A stretch of 64,000 bases of DNA from Bacteroidetes bacterium GWF2_38_335 (GTDB lineage Bacteria; Bacteroidota; Bacteroidia; Bacteroidales; GWF2-38-335): positions 62,001 through 126,000 of the forward strand of contig MEOH01000002.1 in the NCBI GenBank assembly GCA_001769535.1. The letters are read 5' to 3'. Every line of letters begins with the position of its first letter. Position 1 is the stretch's first letter. A program made the position numbers and the translations under genes. Below the pieces are notes generated by a model. The model was not told the origin of the DNA. It worked only from the letters and a program-made list of their open reading frames with translations, and made no database searches. Of this stretch, positions 62,413-64,000 are shown piece by piece.

Positions 62413-62759
62413 TCACTAAAAATGGTACAATTTTCGAAAAAATAGTTAAATTTTTGTTATTACACTTGTTATCAATTAATTAAAATTTGATTTTAACGCT
62501 TATTTATTGATAAATAGCGATTATTTATCATTTGCCAACGCTTATTAAAAATTTTCTGTACTATTTATTTTTTAACATTTTTTTCATTTATAACAAAAAA
62601 ACAAGTTATAAATTAGTACAGAATTTTTAGAGGGGATAAGGAAAAGAAAAAAATCATAAATTACAGTTGCAAAATTATTAACCAACACTGGCTCACTTAA
62701 ATAAAAAAGTTTTATCTTTAACGGAAAGTCAATACATAATAACCTAAAAACTCAAAAAA
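62413..62759. promoter_or_regulatory. Repeat-rich control region between the LytTR gene and the BNR protein gene
   Basis: This A+T-rich region holds no gene. AACGCTTATT occurs at 62495-62504 and 62537-62546, 42 bases apart (four helical turns). CGCTTATTTAT and ATAAATAGCG form a hairpin at 62497-62519. CTGTACTA (62556-62563) and TAGTACAG (62614-62621) are inverted, and a 9-base hairpin ATTTATAAC/GTTATAAAT (62586-62613) lies between them. The density of symmetrical sites suggests regulator binding or a structured transcript. Confidence 0.6.
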
Positions 62760-64000
62760 ATGAAAAAACTATTTATTGTATTAATTGCCGTTTCTCTTCT
62801 TCATGAAGTTTGTGTTTCACAGGATTTCTGGCAGGAGACATTTAATTTTGGATCAAGCACTGGGCCTTTTGATTTTGTCCAGGACTCAGATGGGCGAATT
62901 TATGCTGAATACCACAGTTCAATTACACTTTTAAGGTCTACTAATGAAGGATTGACATGGACAGCTTTAGATTCTTATTTACCTGCTGTTCCAATATATG
63001 AACACTGCACTTACAGTTACTTTTGTAAGAATGACATTTTATTCACTCATATTCATTCCGGCTCATACAGTGGATATATTAACATCGGTCATGGTATTTA
63101 CAGATCAAATGATCATGGAACAACTTGGGAAAAAGTTATTGAAGGTCTTGGAGCTGATACAAACATAGTGGAAATGTATCTTGCTCCGAACGGAAATATT
63201 CTAGCCTATCATGAATATTATGGCGATGCTAAAATATATACTTCTACCAATAATGGTAATAGTTGGACATTAACCTACAACCTTGGAAATTCTAAAGATG
63301 CAATATGGGTAAACCCGGCAAATGAAATTTTATTATCTTATGGTGCTAACCTCCTGTACAAATCTACAGACAACGGCATCACTTGGAATTACGTCAATAA
63401 TTCTTTTACCTATGCTATTAAGGATGAAATGTTAAAAACATCAGATGGTGCTTTAATAAATAATACAAGTCTTTCAGCCGGTACCGATATCTGGTATAAT
63501 AACTACAAATCAAATGATAATGGATATACCTGGGTTGACTGCGCTGATAACGATCTTGACAGTATTCGCATCATTACTCAATGCATAACAGCCGGAGATA
63601 CAATTTATTGCGGAACATTCGAAAACGAAATAACCAAATATATTTATTTTTCGGTTGATGAAGCCGAAACATGGGATACTGTTGACTTATCCGGAATAAA
63701 CTATATTAATTCCATATATGAAATTACAATAACAAAAAGTGGCTATCTATTAGCTTCAGTTTACTTTGACGGCATCTATCGCAGTGTTGAAAAAGTTTCT
63801 TCTCCAAGTTCAGGAATTCAGGATAATAATAATGATAAAAGCAACGTTAGTATTTATCCAAATCCTGCAAGTGATTATATTACTATTGAGGGGGAGAATA
63901 TTCAAAGGGTTGAGGTTTTTGATGTTATCGGAACTAAAGTGTTCTTTAAGAAATTGTCAAATGTTTCTGAGATTAGATTAAATACTGAAGAATTGTCAAA
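62760..64000 (+). CDS. Secreted BNR-repeat protein with T9SS sorting domain (3' end outside window)
   Basis: The frame starts at ATG 62760 and is open for 413 codons to the window edge. Signal peptide MKKLFIVLIAVSLLHEVCVS before Q. Four or more repeats of the BNR/Asp-box type (STNNGNSWTL, STDNGITWNY, SNDNGYTWVD) suggest a sialidase-like beta-propeller. The last visible part, SIYPNPASDYITIEGENIQ, is a T9SS type A sorting domain, which should end just outside the window. BNR propellers bind or process extracellular polymers; no catalytic set is visible. It is probably outside the island. Confidence 0.85.
   Translation, partial: MKKLFIVLIAVSLLHEVCVSQDFWQETFNFGSSTGPFDFVQDSDGRIYAEYHSSITLLRSTNEGLTWTALDSYLPAVPIYEHCTYSYFCKNDILFTHIHSGSYSGYINIGHGIYRSNDHGTTWEKVIEGLGADTNIVEMYLAPNGNILAYHEYYGDAKIYTSTNNGNSWTLTYNLGNSKDAIWVNPANEILLSYGANLLYKSTDNGITWNYVNNSFTYAIKDEMLKTSDGALINNTSLSAGTDIWYNNYKSNDNGYTWVDCADNDLDSIRIITQCITAGDTIYCGTFENEITKYIYFSVDEAETWDTVDLSGINYINSIYEITITKSGYLLASVYFDGIYRSVEKVSSPSSGIQDNNNDKSNVSIYPNPASDYITIEGENIQRVEVFDVIGTKVFFKKLSNVSEIRLNTEELS

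Overview
The window comes from a member of the Bacteroidota, probably class Bacteroidia. The evidence is several secreted proteins ending in type IX secretion (T9SS) sorting domains, a giant SprB-repeat protein with a gliding-motility-type C-terminus, PorT-like outer-membrane barrels, promoter -7 boxes of the form TAnnTTTG, and an A+T-rich sequence with small 'MKK...C' lipoproteins. I cannot assign a genus.

Layout. Positions 1-4026 hold the 5' part of a reverse-strand giant adhesin. Positions 4441-11315 carry tpiA, prmA, a 1548-residue exported protein and a LOG-family nucleotidase. Positions 11370-13806 hold a small lipoprotein and a TonB-dependent receptor. Positions 14438-23446 are an envelope operon (alpha-2-macroglobulin, a DUF3142-like lipoprotein, a large exported helical protein). 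Positions 24028-28916 hold a GH29 and a GH95-like fucosidase facing each other around a small barrel protein. Positions 28927-33527 are lipoproteins and barrels. Positions 32334-36507 form a redox cluster (DUF3570, DUF4266, ApbE, thioredoxin-like protein, di-heme lipoprotein, single-heme T9SS protein). Positions 36682-45573 are housekeeping (typA, an RDD/lepB fusion, dapB, and thrS-infC-rpmI-rplT, where infC appears to start at ATA). Positions 45801-51840 are a looser mix including a Fic protein with repeated operator-like sites and an orphan hydrogenase-type maturation protease.

A tRNA-Asp at 51931-52004 marks the left edge of what looks like an accessory island running to about 62.4 kb. It carries a small HTH protein with a palindromic operator, a zinc-finger protein, a single-span membrane protein, a stand-alone SIR2-like protein, and a compact five-gene operon (56590-61973): lipoprotein, small helical protein, signal-less CHAP peptidoglycan hydrolase, multi-span membrane protein, and an amidohydrolase-fold protein interrupted by membrane segments. 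A LytTR regulator follows in reverse orientation.

The most interesting result is a composite DNA element present three times, with identical internal spacing: before the five-gene operon, before the divergent 132-residue gene, and before the LytTR gene. This ties seven genes into one putative regulon of unknown function, perhaps an envelope-lysis or envelope-remodelling system.

The intergenic DNA is also unusual. It holds at least four dispersed repeat families: GAGACGC palindromes, 45-46 base CCGCCGG hairpins, a CCGGGG/GGCC double hairpin that can carry inserts in its loops, and 26- and 21-base tandem arrays.
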